Positions 17,892 to 25,310 of a stretch of 64,000 nt of DNA are shown piece by piece (position 1 is the first letter of the stretch; each line of letters starts with the position of its first letter). The stretch covers positions 1,798,001 to 1,862,000 of the forward strand of contig NZ_CP029487.1 in the NCBI RefSeq assembly GCF_002441855.2, read 5' to 3'. Origin of the DNA: Eubacterium maltosivorans. Its GTDB lineage: Bacteria; Bacillota; Clostridia; Eubacteriales; Eubacteriaceae. Below the pieces are notes generated by a model. That model searched no databases and was not told where the DNA came from. It was given only the letters and a program-made list of their open reading frames with translations. The position numbers and the translations under genes are program-made.

Positions 17892-18221
17892 TTGGAGCTT
17901 GCCACTTGAGCGATGGCTTTCGTTGCTAATGCCTAATCACCACCCTCCTATATATAATTTTGACCAAATTGTAAAGTTATTTACAATTTAGATATATTTT
18001 AACATATCCTTTGGCCCTTGCCAATACCTTAACCGAAATTACTTAATATTTTATGAAAAATTCATTAAAACATACGTGTTTTTGGTTTAATTAAGGCGGT
18101 TCTCGCCCCTTTACCGGCTTTTCAGTATTTTTTTCTTTACATTTAAGATTAAAACAAAGGGGAAAATCTTGTTGTAAAAAAATAAATTTACGAAAAAGCC
18201 CCTGTCAGGGCCCAATAAACC
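17892..18221. other. Intergenic region without a recognisable gene
   Basis: This 330-bp AT-rich divergent spacer lies between the M23 gene and the B12-regulated operon. It contains GGAGGG near 17940, a possible SD for an extended M23 start, and a small GCCC/GGGC hairpin at about 18198-18211 with T's on the minus side. I see no ORF or RNA gene. Confidence 0.5.
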
Positions 18222-18250
18222 TTGACAAAAGAAAATCAAAGGGATATGAT
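18222..18250 (+). promoter_or_regulatory. Promoter of the cobalamin-riboswitch transcript
   Basis: TTGACA (18222-18227), a 17-nt spacer, TATGAT (18245-18250), about 20 nt upstream of the riboswitch P1 stem. Confidence 0.8.
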
Positions 18251-18269
18251 AAAGGCAACTTAATATTGT

Positions 18270-18413
18270 AAACATTATGTAAATGGGAAAAAGGTGAAAA
18301 TCCTTTGCTGTAATCGCAGCTGTAATGCAATATGTCCCCTTATGTGCCACTGTCCGCCGGATGGGAAGGGAAGGGGAATGCCATTGTAGAGCCAGAAGAC
18401 CGGCATAATGTTT
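18270..18413 (+). promoter_or_regulatory. Cobalamin riboswitch
   Basis: Landmarks in order are the perfect 10-bp P1 stem AAACATTATG (18270-18279) with CATAATGTTT (18404-18413); GGTGAAAATCC; GCTGTAATCGCAGCTGTAA; GTGCCACTG; GGGAAGGG; and the B12 box AGCCAGAAGACCGGC. These match the cobalamin riboswitch family closely. A terminator hairpin about 65 nt downstream is the likely expression platform, so adenosyl- or hydroxocobalamin would switch off the downstream genes. Confidence 0.93.
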
Positions 18414-18477
18414 TCTTAAAACGCTCCGATTTAGAGTCATTTAAGAGATACGTTCCTTAATCAATTTCGTATTTTTT

Positions 18478-18506
18478 GCCTTCTCTAGCCGGGGAAGGCT
18501 TTTTTA
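18478..18506 (+). terminator. Riboswitch expression-platform terminator
   Basis: GCCTTC (18478-18483) pairs with GAAGGC (18494-18499), followed by TTTTTTA. It lies between the cobalamin aptamer and the first gene. Confidence 0.8.
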
Positions 18507-18535
18507 TTGTACTAAATGAAGGTGAGGTCTTTCCA

Positions 18536-19141
18536 TTGATTGAAATAAAAAAACAGGCAGAGCCTGCCAAAGAGTTTAAAGGTGACACCGTTATTAAAAG
18601 CCTGATGACCATTAAGCGGCAGCTTGAAGATAAACGCAGACTGTTCGGCATTCATGAATATGCCTTTGCCAAAACCAGCGATCTGCTGTTTTCCATGGGC
18701 ACAAGGCTTTTATGCGAGGGAAACCAATGCGGCCATTACGGCGCTACCTGGGCCTGCCCGCCCGCGGTAGGCAGCTACAACAGCTGTGTCGCCAAATGCC
18801 GCTCCTACGAAAACGTCTGTCTGCTCTCAACCGTTACCGATTTAAAAGGCCAGTATGACTTTAGAGGCTGGCACCGGGCCCGCATATTTCACGAGGCCGC
18901 TACGGCCAAGTCTGCCCGTCTTTTCAGAGCCCATTATCCTGGCGCTCTGGTGCTCTCCACAGAGGGCTGTATCCTCTGCGACCAGTGCACCTACCCCGAC
19001 GCCCCCTGCCGTTACCCAGACCAGATTTTTCCATCCGTGGAAGGCTATGGCATCGTCGTGATGGATCTGGCCAGCAAAACCGGCCTTTCCTATAATAATG
19101 GCCCCGAAACCGTTACCTATTTCAGCTTTGTGCTGTTTTAG
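18536..19141 (+). CDS. DUF2284 metal-binding protein under cobalamin riboswitch control
   Basis: This cysteine-rich protein of about 201 residues has the DUF2284 pattern: LLCEGNQCGHYGATWACPP, then SCVAKCRSY, and a ferredoxin-like cluster CILCDQCTYPDAPCRYPDQ near residue 150. These are probable Fe-S or other metal ligands. I choose the TTG at 18536 because AAGGTGAGG lies 8 nt upstream; the longer in-frame ATG (18476) would begin inside the terminator hairpin and cannot be right. Expression is probably derepressed when B12 is scarce. DUF2284 proteins are widespread in anaerobes and have no settled function; a link to corrinoid metabolism is inference from the riboswitch. Confidence 0.8.
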   Translation: MIEIKKQAEPAKEFKGDTVIKSLMTIKRQLEDKRRLFGIHEYAFAKTSDLLFSMGTRLLCEGNQCGHYGATWACPPAVGSYNSCVAKCRSYENVCLLSTVTDLKGQYDFRGWHRARIFHEAATAKSARLFRAHYPGALVLSTEGCILCDQCTYPDAPCRYPDQIFPSVEGYGIVVMDLASKTGLSYNNGPETVTYFSFVLF

Positions 19142-19165
19142 CCCGATTCAGAAAGGAGAACCGCC

Positions 19166-19696
19166 ATGAACCTGACTATTTCGCCCATCTCCACGGCCGA
19201 GCCCCTGCCCCCGGCCGTCGCTGTTTCCGATCTTCATGCGCTCAAAGAAAAATACAGCGTCCTCAAAAAAAAGGCCGCCACAGCCTACTGCGCCCTGGAC
19301 GGCGTTCTCTCCCTTTTTCAGGCCATCGCCCAGGAAAAAGGGATTGACTTTAACCCTGTGGTTTTCTACCCCATGTCCTCCTTTGTGAGAGAACGGGACA
19401 TCTGCAGGATGACAGAGCTGCTGCTGGAAAGCGCCTTTTCCGCCGGAGAAAAAAGCGTAGACTTCACCATCAACCTTTTTAACGCGGGCGTTATCTCCCT
19501 GTCCATTAAAACCGAGCAGCCCTGCCAGCTCCTTCCCCAGTATACCGAAGAGCTCCAGGCGCTCACTGCCGCCTATGACGGCATCCGGGACACCCGCCGA
19601 ATCGGCGGCCGGGAGCTGACTTCTTTTATCCTGAGACACAGCCCCGACCACGCCGAGGAGCGTTTTGGCAGCGATCTGCTATACGTCCGTTTTTAA
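19166..19696 (+). CDS. Hypothetical protein, second gene of the B12-regulated operon
   Basis: This 176-residue protein starts at ATG 19166 behind AGAAAGGAG, 24 bp after the DUF2284 stop, so it should share the riboswitch control. It is soluble, mixed alpha/beta by composition, with an N-terminal helical stretch (DLHALKEKYSVLKKKAATAY) and no metal-binding motif. I do not recognise a family. Its last 18 bp overlap the end of the convergent SorC-type regulator gene. It may work with the DUF2284 protein, but this rests only on co-transcription. Confidence 0.65.
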   Translation: MNLTISPISTAEPLPPAVAVSDLHALKEKYSVLKKKAATAYCALDGVLSLFQAIAQEKGIDFNPVVFYPMSSFVRERDICRMTELLLESAFSAGEKSVDFTINLFNAGVISLSIKTEQPCQLLPQYTEELQALTAAYDGIRDTRRIGGRELTSFILRHSPDHAEERFGSDLLYVRF

Positions 19697-20617
19697 AATC
19701 TTCTCAGCCGTCACCTCATCAATGATAAGGTGGCGCGCGAACCCGGTGTTCAGACAGCCGATGGCCGATCCTACATTAGCCTCCACAGGCACAATGCCAA
19801 TAAAATTCTTAATTTTAGAAAGCGGTCCCAGCGGAATCTGTATGGCAAAATCATCCTCCCCTTTTATCTGCTGTCCCTTCCAGTTAAAAAAGTAAGACAG
19901 AATATTGGAGGTCGCCCGCTCCGTGATCAGCCGCCGCCCAAAGCGCAGGGCAGTGGCGTGGTCCGGCACACAGGGGTAGCCGCCAAGGGTCACCAGTGCG
20001 GTGTCTGTCTTTTTCCACAGGGCCAGAATACTGTTATAATTATCTGTCGTCACAAATAAATCCCGTTCCTGCTTGGTCGTAGGAAAGGCCGGCGAGATCA
20101 AAAAATCCGCCTCAAATCCCGTTTTTCGGGCAAAATCCGTAGCCAGCTCATTGGGATGGTAGCCCTTGTGCGGCACTGTGGCCGTCCCGATCAGCGGACA
20201 GACCTTCCCGCTGTACTGCCCAGCAAGCTCCCTGCCCGCTAAAATATCAATGACACGGCTGATATTATAACCCCAGCCAAGGCCAAGGATTCGGGTTTTA
20301 GGCAGGATTTCCAAAAGAAAATCCACAGCGGCTTCATAAAGACGCTCCTGTGTTTCGTTCTTATCCTCTGTGCAGCTGACCACCTGGCAGCTCTTTAAGC
20401 CAAACCGGTTACACAGTTCCCGGCTTTTTCCAATGCTGGTGCTGTCAAAAGATTTGATCTCAATTTTAACAATACCTTCTTTGCGGGCTTTGTTCAGCAG
20501 ATTGCTGACCGAAGGCCGCGAGATACCCATCGACTTTGCAATCTCTGCCTGAGTCATGTTCTCTTCATAATACATCTGCGCCGCGCTAATAAGACGGATC
20601 AGCTCCTTTTCTTTCAT
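19679..20617 (-). CDS. SorC/LsrR-family sugar-binding transcriptional regulator
   Basis: This 312-residue regulator starts at ATG 20617, selected for the SD AAAGGAGAG; an upstream in-frame start would run through the operator region. Residues 1-55 form a SorC-type HTH (MTQAEIAKSMGISRPSVSNL, LNKARKEGIVKIEI). The rest is the NagB-like effector domain (ILGLGWGYNISRVI, PLIGTATVPHKGYHPNELA, LVTLGGYP). The family responds to phosphorylated sugars and includes LsrR, the AI-2-phosphate sensor. It diverges from the dhaL-dhaK-lsrF-like operon with four shared palindromes between, so autoregulation plus control of that operon is strongly suggested. Confidence 0.88.
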   Translation of the reverse strand: MKEKELIRLISAAQMYYEENMTQAEIAKSMGISRPSVSNLLNKARKEGIVKIEIKSFDSTSIGKSRELCNRFGLKSCQVVSCTEDKNETQERLYEAAVDFLLEILPKTRILGLGWGYNISRVIDILAGRELAGQYSGKVCPLIGTATVPHKGYHPNELATDFARKTGFEADFLISPAFPTTKQERDLFVTTDNYNSILALWKKTDTALVTLGGYPCVPDHATALRFGRRLITERATSNILSYFFNWKGQQIKGEDDFAIQIPLGPLSKIKNFIGIVPVEANVGSAIGCLNTGFARHLIIDEVTAEKILKTDV

Positions 20618-20629
20618 GATGCTCTCCTT

Positions 20630-20828
20630 TACAAATGTCAACAGCTTTTTTTCTAAATATACTCTATTTTTTGACAAATGTCAATCCACTATCTTTAAGA
20701 TTCAAAATGCAAAATACTTTACATTTGTCAGTTTATTGCTTATTTTTCATATTTTTATGGGTTTTTTCAAGGATTTTAAATTATTTTACGTTTTTTTGTT
20801 TGACAAATGTTAATTCCGGTGATATTCT
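20630..20828. promoter_or_regulatory. Divergent promoters with four SorC-type operator palindromes
   Basis: The palindrome TTGACAAATGTCAA occurs intact at 20671-20684. Close variants lie at about 20630-20643, 20718-20733 and 20800-20813. The 20671 copy supplies the -35 of the regulator promoter (minus: TTGACA 20684-20679, 17 nt, TATATT 20661-20656). The 20800 copy supplies the -35 of the operon promoter (plus: TTGACA 20800-20805, 17 nt, TATTCT 20823-20828). Repressor bound to these sites would block both promoters. Confidence 0.8.
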
Positions 20829-20863
20829 ATAAACAAGTTGAAACCGATACCGGAGGTGAGAGT

Positions 20864-21487
20864 ATGTCAGTAGAAACCTTAAAAATCAAAAACATGTTAT
20901 TGACATCTGCTAATAAAATTATAAGCAACGTCGAAAACTTAACCAGGCTGGATTGCGAGCTGGGTGATGGCGACCACGGAACCACCATGGAAAAGATCGC
21001 CAAAGCGCTGGTGACCGAAGTGGACGCCTGGAACGAAGAAACCGACCTGAAAGAAGCACTGGAAGCCCTGAACGATACCCTTGAGGATATCAGCGGCGGC
21101 TCCGCTGCCCCGCTTTTTGGCTCTTTTGTCTGTGGCATGGCCGATGCGGCCGACCCCAGCCAGGATACCGACGCCTTTATTAAGACCATCCTGCTTGGCG
21201 CCTATGAAGAATTTTTCGATACATCCGGCGCAAAGCCCGGTGGAAAATCCATGATGGACGCCATTTACCCTGCGACCGAGGTGATCCGAAGCGCCGATAA
21301 GATTAATCAGGAAGTCCTGAACCAGGCCGCCAAAGCCGCCCGTGAAGGCTCCGACGCAACCTCAGATATGCTTGGCAAGTATGGACGCGCCCGCTACATC
21401 GGCGACCGCGCCATCGGCCATACCGACCCTGGCTCCGTATCCTTTGCCCTGTTCTACGAAGGTCTGGCAGAAGGCTATGCCCTTTAA
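20864..21487 (+). CDS. DhaL-like dihydroxyacetone kinase nucleotide-binding subunit
   Basis: This 207-residue DhaL-domain protein starts at ATG 20864 (SD CGGAGGTGA). The ADP/Mg-binding signature LDCELGDGDHGTTMEK lies near residue 28. GAKPGGKSMMDAIYPA near residue 125 and the C-terminal GRARYIGDRAIGHTDPGS follow, all hallmarks of DhaL. In the PTS-linked form DhaL keeps ADP as a cofactor rephosphorylated by DhaM; in ATP-dependent kinases the domain is fused to DhaK. Here L and K are separate and no DhaM is in sight, so the phosphoryl donor is unclear. The substrate could be a ketose other than dihydroxyacetone. Confidence 0.87.
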   Translation: MSVETLKIKNMLLTSANKIISNVENLTRLDCELGDGDHGTTMEKIAKALVTEVDAWNEETDLKEALEALNDTLEDISGGSAAPLFGSFVCGMADAADPSQDTDAFIKTILLGAYEEFFDTSGAKPGGKSMMDAIYPATEVIRSADKINQEVLNQAAKAAREGSDATSDMLGKYGRARYIGDRAIGHTDPGSVSFALFYEGLAEGYAL

Positions 21488-21527
21488 TGACGTTTTAATT
21501 TATTAAGATTCTCAGGAGGAATTTAAG

Positions 21528-21851
21528 ATGAAATATGAAATCATGCACGTTGGCGTTCCTGTAAAGGAAACCGTATTACCTGAAGATTACGCCGAAGGCC
21601 TGAAGGTTTATATCTCCGGCCCAGACAACAACGACCTGAAATTTGAATACCTGCGCTTTGAAGAAGGCACACCCCTTCATCCCGACGTTGTGAACAAAAC
21701 CCACGTTGCCTATAAAGTGCCAAATATCGATCAATTCATCGAAGAAGAAGGCGCCACTGTCCTAAACGGAAGAATGGCCGTCGATGAAACTCTGGACATC
21801 GCCTTTGTATCCGTACACGGCACCGTCCTCGAGCTCATGGAAATGAAGTGA
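21528..21851 (+). CDS. Small VOC/glyoxalase-like protein in the DhaKL operon
   Basis: This 107-residue protein starts at ATG 21528 (SD CAGGAGGAA), 40 bp after dhaL. Residues 58-107 (HPDVVNKTHVAYKVPNIDQF, then a conserved-looking LDIAFVSVHGTVLELMEMK) have the pattern of a vicinal-oxygen-chelate/glyoxalase half. The first half is divergent. A role as an isomerase or aldehyde-handling step for the phosphorylated sugar of this operon is inference. It does not look like LsrG. Possible metal ligands are the His in NKTHVAY and the Glu in LELMEMK. Confidence 0.6.
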   Translation: MKYEIMHVGVPVKETVLPEDYAEGLKVYISGPDNNDLKFEYLRFEEGTPLHPDVVNKTHVAYKVPNIDQFIEEEGATVLNGRMAVDETLDIAFVSVHGTVLELMEMK

Positions 21852-21924
21852 GGTCCAGTTTTCAAAAAATACGATCCTTTTAAAAAACCAAATATAATCT
21901 AAATTAACAGGGGGAAATACTAAA

Positions 21925-22923
21925 ATGACAATGAAAAAATTCTTAAACCAGCCGGAAAACATCGTATCTGAATTACTGGAAGGCCTGGAACTGGCAAACC
22001 CAGATATTATCGAAGTAACAGGAAACAACCTGGTGGTTAACAAAAAATTAAAAGACGCAGACCGCGTAACCGTCGTAACCTTAGGCGGCGCCGGCCACGA
22101 ACCAGCCATCGAAGGCTTTGTGGGCGAAGGCATGGTTGACATCTGCGTGATCGGGGATATTTTTGCAGCGCCTGGCTATAAGGCCTGTATCGAAGCCTTA
22201 AAAATGGCCGACAAGGGCCACGGCGTTTTATTCGTAGTTTTAAACCATGCGGGCGATATGCTCACAGGCAACAAAACCATGAAGGAAGCCGCAAAATTAG
22301 GCTTGAACGTTAAGAAAGTCGTTACCCAGGAAGATATTGCCAACGCACCGCGCTCCAACGCCGACGACCGCCGCGGTCTGGTAGGCTGCGTGCCCGTATA
22401 CAAAATCGCAGCAGCTGCCGCAGCAGAAGGCAAATCCTTAGACGAAGTGGCTGCCATTGCCCAGAAATTCGCAGACAACATGGCCACCATTGCCGTAGCT
22501 GCCAAGGGCGCAACCCACCCGGCAAACGGCGAAGTCATCTCGACCTTAGGCGATGATGAAATGGAAGTGGGCATGGGCCAGCACGGTGAAGGCGGCGGCG
22601 GACGCCAACCAATGAAATCAGCCGACGAAACCGCTGTGATCATGGCCGACGAATTAATCGCAGACCTTGACCTCAAAGCCGGTGAAGACGTGATGGTATT
22701 CATCAACGGCAGTGGCTCCTCCACATTAATGGAGCTCCTCATTGTTTTCCGCAAGGTTTATAAATACCTGGAAGAAAAAGATATCCATGTGAAAGCAAAC
22801 TGGGTTGGCGAAATCCTGACTGTACAGGAAACAGCAGGCTTCCAGATGTTCATGGCCCGCGTAGACGAAGAAGAGCTCAAATACTGGAATGCTCCATGCA
22901 AGACCCCATACAAGGTCGTTTAA
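21925..22923 (+). CDS. DhaK-like dihydroxyacetone kinase substrate-binding subunit
   Basis: This 332-residue DhaK-domain protein starts at ATG 21925 behind AGGGGGAAA. Family landmarks are VTLGGAGHEPAIEGFVGEGM near residue 50, VLNHAGDMLTGNKTM near residue 108, and EVGMGQHGEGGGG near residue 215. The His in G-x-H-G-E corresponds to the residue that binds the ketose covalently in DhaK. The following glycine-rich stretch departs from the usual HGEPG, hinting at a different substrate. With the DhaL-like subunit it should form a ketose kinase. It sits between the VOC-like gene and, after a repeat element, the LsrF-like aldolase. Confidence 0.85.
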   Translation: MTMKKFLNQPENIVSELLEGLELANPDIIEVTGNNLVVNKKLKDADRVTVVTLGGAGHEPAIEGFVGEGMVDICVIGDIFAAPGYKACIEALKMADKGHGVLFVVLNHAGDMLTGNKTMKEAAKLGLNVKKVVTQEDIANAPRSNADDRRGLVGCVPVYKIAAAAAAEGKSLDEVAAIAQKFADNMATIAVAAKGATHPANGEVISTLGDDEMEVGMGQHGEGGGGRQPMKSADETAVIMADELIADLDLKAGEDVMVFINGSGSSTLMELLIVFRKVYKYLEEKDIHVKANWVGEILTVQETAGFQMFMARVDEEELKYWNAPCKTPYKVV

Positions 22924-22945
22924 TTTCGTTTAGAATTTAAGGCTT

Positions 22946-23159
22946 GAGGCAAAGCTAAAAAGCGGCTTGTCTTGTTGAATGGAAAATGGAGAATGGAGAA
23001 TGAAAAATGCTGGTGCGCTTTTGCCTTTGGCTCAAGCGATTCGTGCTGCGGTCTCTGACCGCAATTCTAATCAAATGTGCTCTGCACATTTGCACTATAA
23101 TTCTCAATTCTCCATTCTAAATTCTCCATTCATAAGACTGCCCTTTCACGCTTTGCCTC
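22946..23159. repeat. MITE-like palindromic repeat element with terminal inverted repeats
   Basis: This 214-bp element is bounded by perfect inverted ends GAGGCAAAGC (22946-22955) and GCTTTGCCTC (23150-23159). Inside, several AATGGAGAATGGAGAATG-like units (22978-23007) face TTCTCCATTCT units (23108-23132), forming a long imperfect stem. Two smaller hairpins lie near the centre (GCGGTC/GACCGC and CAAATGTG/CACATTTG). It has no ORF of its own and lies inside the operon between the DhaK-like and LsrF-like genes. Confidence 0.75.
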
Positions 23160-23202
23160 TTATATTAAATCTGTTTAACATTCAATAAAGGAGATCAAAC
23201 CA

Positions 23203-24078
23203 ATGGCAGATAAAGACGGCAACAAACACGCAAAAGATTTCGGCTTTGACCGGCCGGCAGAAAATAAAAGTTTCCACGTCAAGGGCATGGAAAACGTGGA
23301 CTGGGGCATGAAAACCCGCCTGTCCCAGATCTTTGACCCCAAAAGCGGCAACACCATCATGCTTGCCTTTGACCACGGCTATATCATGGGGCCAACCCAG
23401 GGTCTCGAACGCCTGGACCTGGCCATCCCGCCGCTCATGGACTACGCCGACGTGCTCATGGGCACCCGGGGCGCACTGCGCACCTGCATTCCACCAGACT
23501 GCAAAAAAGCCATCGCACTGCGCTGCTCCGCGGGCAGCTCTGTCCTGAAGGATGATATGAGCCACGAGGTGGTAGGCGTCGACATTGAGGACGCCATCCG
23601 TATGAATGCCACCTGTATGGCCATCCAGTCCTTCATCGGCTCAGAAGGCGAATGCGAAAGCATCCATAACATTGTTAAAACCATCGACGCCGGCAACCGC
23701 TACGGCATTCCTACCCTCGGCGTTGTGGCCGTAGGCAAGGAAATGGAACGCACCACCAAATATTTCTCTCTGGCAACCCGCATGCTGGCAGAATTTGGTG
23801 CACAGATCGTCAAGGTCTACTACTGTGATAACTTTGAGGAAGTGGCAGCTGCCTGCCCGGTGCCCCTCGTTATTGCCGGCGGCAAGAAAATCCCAGAGGC
23901 CGAAGCCCTCGAAATGGCTTACCAGGCCATCAGCCGCGGCGCCCACGGCGTCGATATGGGCCGCAACGTCTTCCAGGCAGACGACCCCAAAGCCATGATT
24001 CAGGCCATCCGCGAGGTCGTTCACAACGGACGCACCGGCGCAGAAGCCTACGAATGCTATCTGGACTTGAAGAAATAA
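23203..24078 (+). CDS. LsrF-like class I aldolase/thiolase (DhnA family)
   Basis: This 291-residue TIM-barrel enzyme starts at ATG 23203 (SD AAAGGAGA). It aligns along its length with the E. coli LsrF pattern: an N-terminal DWGMKTRLSQIF, then MLAFDHGYIMGPTQGLERLD, the Schiff-base lysine region AQIVKVYYCDNF near residue 205, LVIAGGKKIPEAEALEM, and GVDMGRNVFQADDPKAM. LsrF cleaves phosphorylated AI-2-derived dione with CoA; other DhnA members cleave ketose-1-phosphates. Together with a SorC/LsrR-type regulator and a DhaKL-type kinase it suggests either an AI-2-phosphate pathway with replaced kinase or a ketose catabolic route. An intrinsic terminator follows. Confidence 0.88.
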   Translation: MADKDGNKHAKDFGFDRPAENKSFHVKGMENVDWGMKTRLSQIFDPKSGNTIMLAFDHGYIMGPTQGLERLDLAIPPLMDYADVLMGTRGALRTCIPPDCKKAIALRCSAGSSVLKDDMSHEVVGVDIEDAIRMNATCMAIQSFIGSEGECESIHNIVKTIDAGNRYGIPTLGVVAVGKEMERTTKYFSLATRMLAEFGAQIVKVYYCDNFEEVAAACPVPLVIAGGKKIPEAEALEMAYQAISRGAHGVDMGRNVFQADDPKAMIQAIREVVHNGRTGAEAYECYLDLKK

Positions 24079-24108
24079 AAAAGAAGCCTCCGGGCTTCTT
24101 TTTTTACC
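24076..24108 (+). terminator. Terminator of the DhaKL/LsrF-like operon
   Basis: AGAAGCC pairs with GGGCTTCT across a short loop, and TTTTTTT follows directly after the stop codon. Confidence 0.85.
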
Positions 24109-24113
24109 TAACC

Positions 24114-24698
24114 TCACTTCCAGATTTCCACATGGTCAAACTGCCGGTCCGGGTATTCGATGACCCCCAGGCCCAGCTCCCGGGCCTCGGCCGCCACCAC
24201 ATCACAGGGCACTCCGGGGCAGTACAGATCCGCCGCGTGTCCACTCAGGTGCCAGGAGTTTTCGATGCCGCCCACCTCGGCGTTGCGCTCCTCGCAACGC
24301 ACCCCAGAGGTGATGATAACCGGCCGGTCAAAACAGCACCGCAGCGCCTCCACCCGCTCCAGCAGCTCCGGGTCCATCTCTGCCGGCCAGCCGTCACAGT
24401 AGCCCGCGCAGTCGCAGGCATACTCTGCCATCAGGAAGTGGGCCGACGCCCAGGGGCCATCGGTGATAATAGGATCCTCTGGCAGCGGGTGGTCGATCAC
24501 CGCTCCGTCCGGCGGTCTTTCAGGCTCTGGCAGCGGCTCCGTCACCAAAACCGGAGGCAGCTGTGCCTGCTGGATTTCCCCTGCTTCCTGAGTTTCCGCC
24601 TCCCGCACAGGGACCAGGTTCGCGAAAAATATACAGGCAACGAGGATGAAAATGATAAAAAAGATGCTTCGACCAATGCGTTTGTGAATGATGTTCAT
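24114..24698 (-). CDS. M15-type peptidase (endolysin/D,D-carboxypeptidase-like), membrane-anchored
   Basis: This 194-residue protein starts at ATG 24698 (SD GAAGGGAGA). Residues 10-30 form a signal-anchor helix (SIFFIIFILVACIFFANLV), followed by a Pro/Glu-rich spacer. Residues 85-194 match the Peptidase_M15_3 family: FLMAEYACDCAGYCDGWP, RPVIITSGVRCEERN, WHLSGHAADLYCPG, and the C-terminal FDHVEIWK. The H-x(6)-D and terminal D-H-V residues are the zinc ligands expected of this family. Such enzymes cut peptide stems of peptidoglycan and are common as phage endolysins. The neighbourhood (DUF1659, DUF2922, sigma factor) fits a lysis-type cassette. Confidence 0.8.
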   Translation of the reverse strand: MNIIHKRIGRSIFFIIFILVACIFFANLVPVREAETQEAGEIQQAQLPPVLVTEPLPEPERPPDGAVIDHPLPEDPIITDGPWASAHFLMAEYACDCAGYCDGWPAEMDPELLERVEALRCCFDRPVIITSGVRCEERNAEVGGIENSWHLSGHAADLYCPGVPCDVVAAEARELGLGVIEYPDRQFDHVEIWK

Positions 24699-24727
24699 AT
24701 GATCTCCCTTCTAATCAGGTAGAAAGT

Positions 24728-24754
24728 AAAAAAGGGGCTCTCGCCCCTTTTTTA
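24728..24754 (-). terminator. Intrinsic terminator after the DUF2922 gene
   Basis: AAAAAAGGGGC (24728-24738) pairs with GCCCCTTTTTT (24743-24753); T-run on the minus strand. It overlaps the DUF2922 stop codon and separates it from the M15 gene. Confidence 0.85.
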
Positions 24755-24976
24755 CTCAACTGCCACGTCGGTGGTGTCTACGCGCTTGGCGCCGGCCAGC
24801 CTGGCGAGTGCAAAGCCTTCGGGCTTGAAGATGTCGTCGGTCACGATGCCGGCCGCGCCGGTTTTAACTTCCTCATCGGTGATCCCCTCCTTGTAATGCG
24901 GGATGGTCATTCTGAATTCCTTGCCGTCGGTGCGCTCAAAGTACATTACCAGTTCTTTTTTCTGTTCTACTGCCAT
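24752..24976 (-). CDS. DUF2922 small protein
   Basis: This 74-residue protein (SD GAAGGGAGA) matches the DUF2922 pattern: KKELVMYFERTDGKEFRMT, TDEEVKTGAAGIVTDDIF, and a C-terminal LAGAKRVDTTDVAVE. Function unknown. It forms a pair with the upstream DUF1659 gene (28-bp gap), an arrangement common in Bacillota near holin or sporulation-type loci. No membrane segment or signal. The two proteins share a MAVE N-terminus and a TTD C-terminal motif, suggesting a common origin. Confidence 0.75.
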   Translation of the reverse strand: MAVEQKKELVMYFERTDGKEFRMTIPHYKEGITDEEVKTGAAGIVTDDIFKPEGFALARLAGAKRVDTTDVAVE

Positions 24977-25004
24977 TGTTTATCTCCCTTCAAAATTTAA
25001 TTTT

Positions 25005-25229
25005 CTACACAATTTCTGTGATGTCGCTGGTGGTCACCCGCTCACACCCTTCGCCAATGGGTTCCTGCATCCCGGTGATGTGCTTGTAGGCACTTCTGAG
25101 CTGCTCCTTGGTGGCCTCGTGATCCACGTCGCCGTAGGATTTGCTGGAGCGTTCAATTTTCCCCAGTTTCTCGCCGTGATTGACGGTTACCTTGAGCTTG
25201 GTGTCCTTTTTGGTCTCTTCTACTGCCAT
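25005..25229 (-). CDS. DUF1659 small protein
   Basis: This 74-residue protein behind GGAGAAAAC fits DUF1659: DTKLKVTVNHGEKLGKIERS, SYGDVDHEATKEQLRSAY, ending in ERVTTSDITEIV. Function unknown. It lies 81 bp downstream of the sigma-factor gene and just ahead of the DUF2922 gene, so the three may be co-regulated. Confidence 0.72.
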   Translation of the reverse strand: MAVEETKKDTKLKVTVNHGEKLGKIERSSKSYGDVDHEATKEQLRSAYKHITGMQEPIGEGCERVTTSDITEIV

Positions 25230-25310
25230 TTGTTTTCTCCTTTTCGGTTTGTATTTTGTGTGGCGTAGCGCTGCGCTTTTGCCTTACACTTATACATACT
25301 TTTTTTGAGC

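Noticed and set aside
18476-18535. Upstream ATG start for the DUF2284 gene at 18476
   Set aside because: This start would sit inside the riboswitch terminator hairpin and has no SD. The TTG at 18536 has a proper SD and follows the terminator.
22978-23132. AATGGAGA-type units as a CRISPR array
   Set aside because: The units are short, irregular and arranged as inverted arms of a palindrome, with no regular unique spacers.
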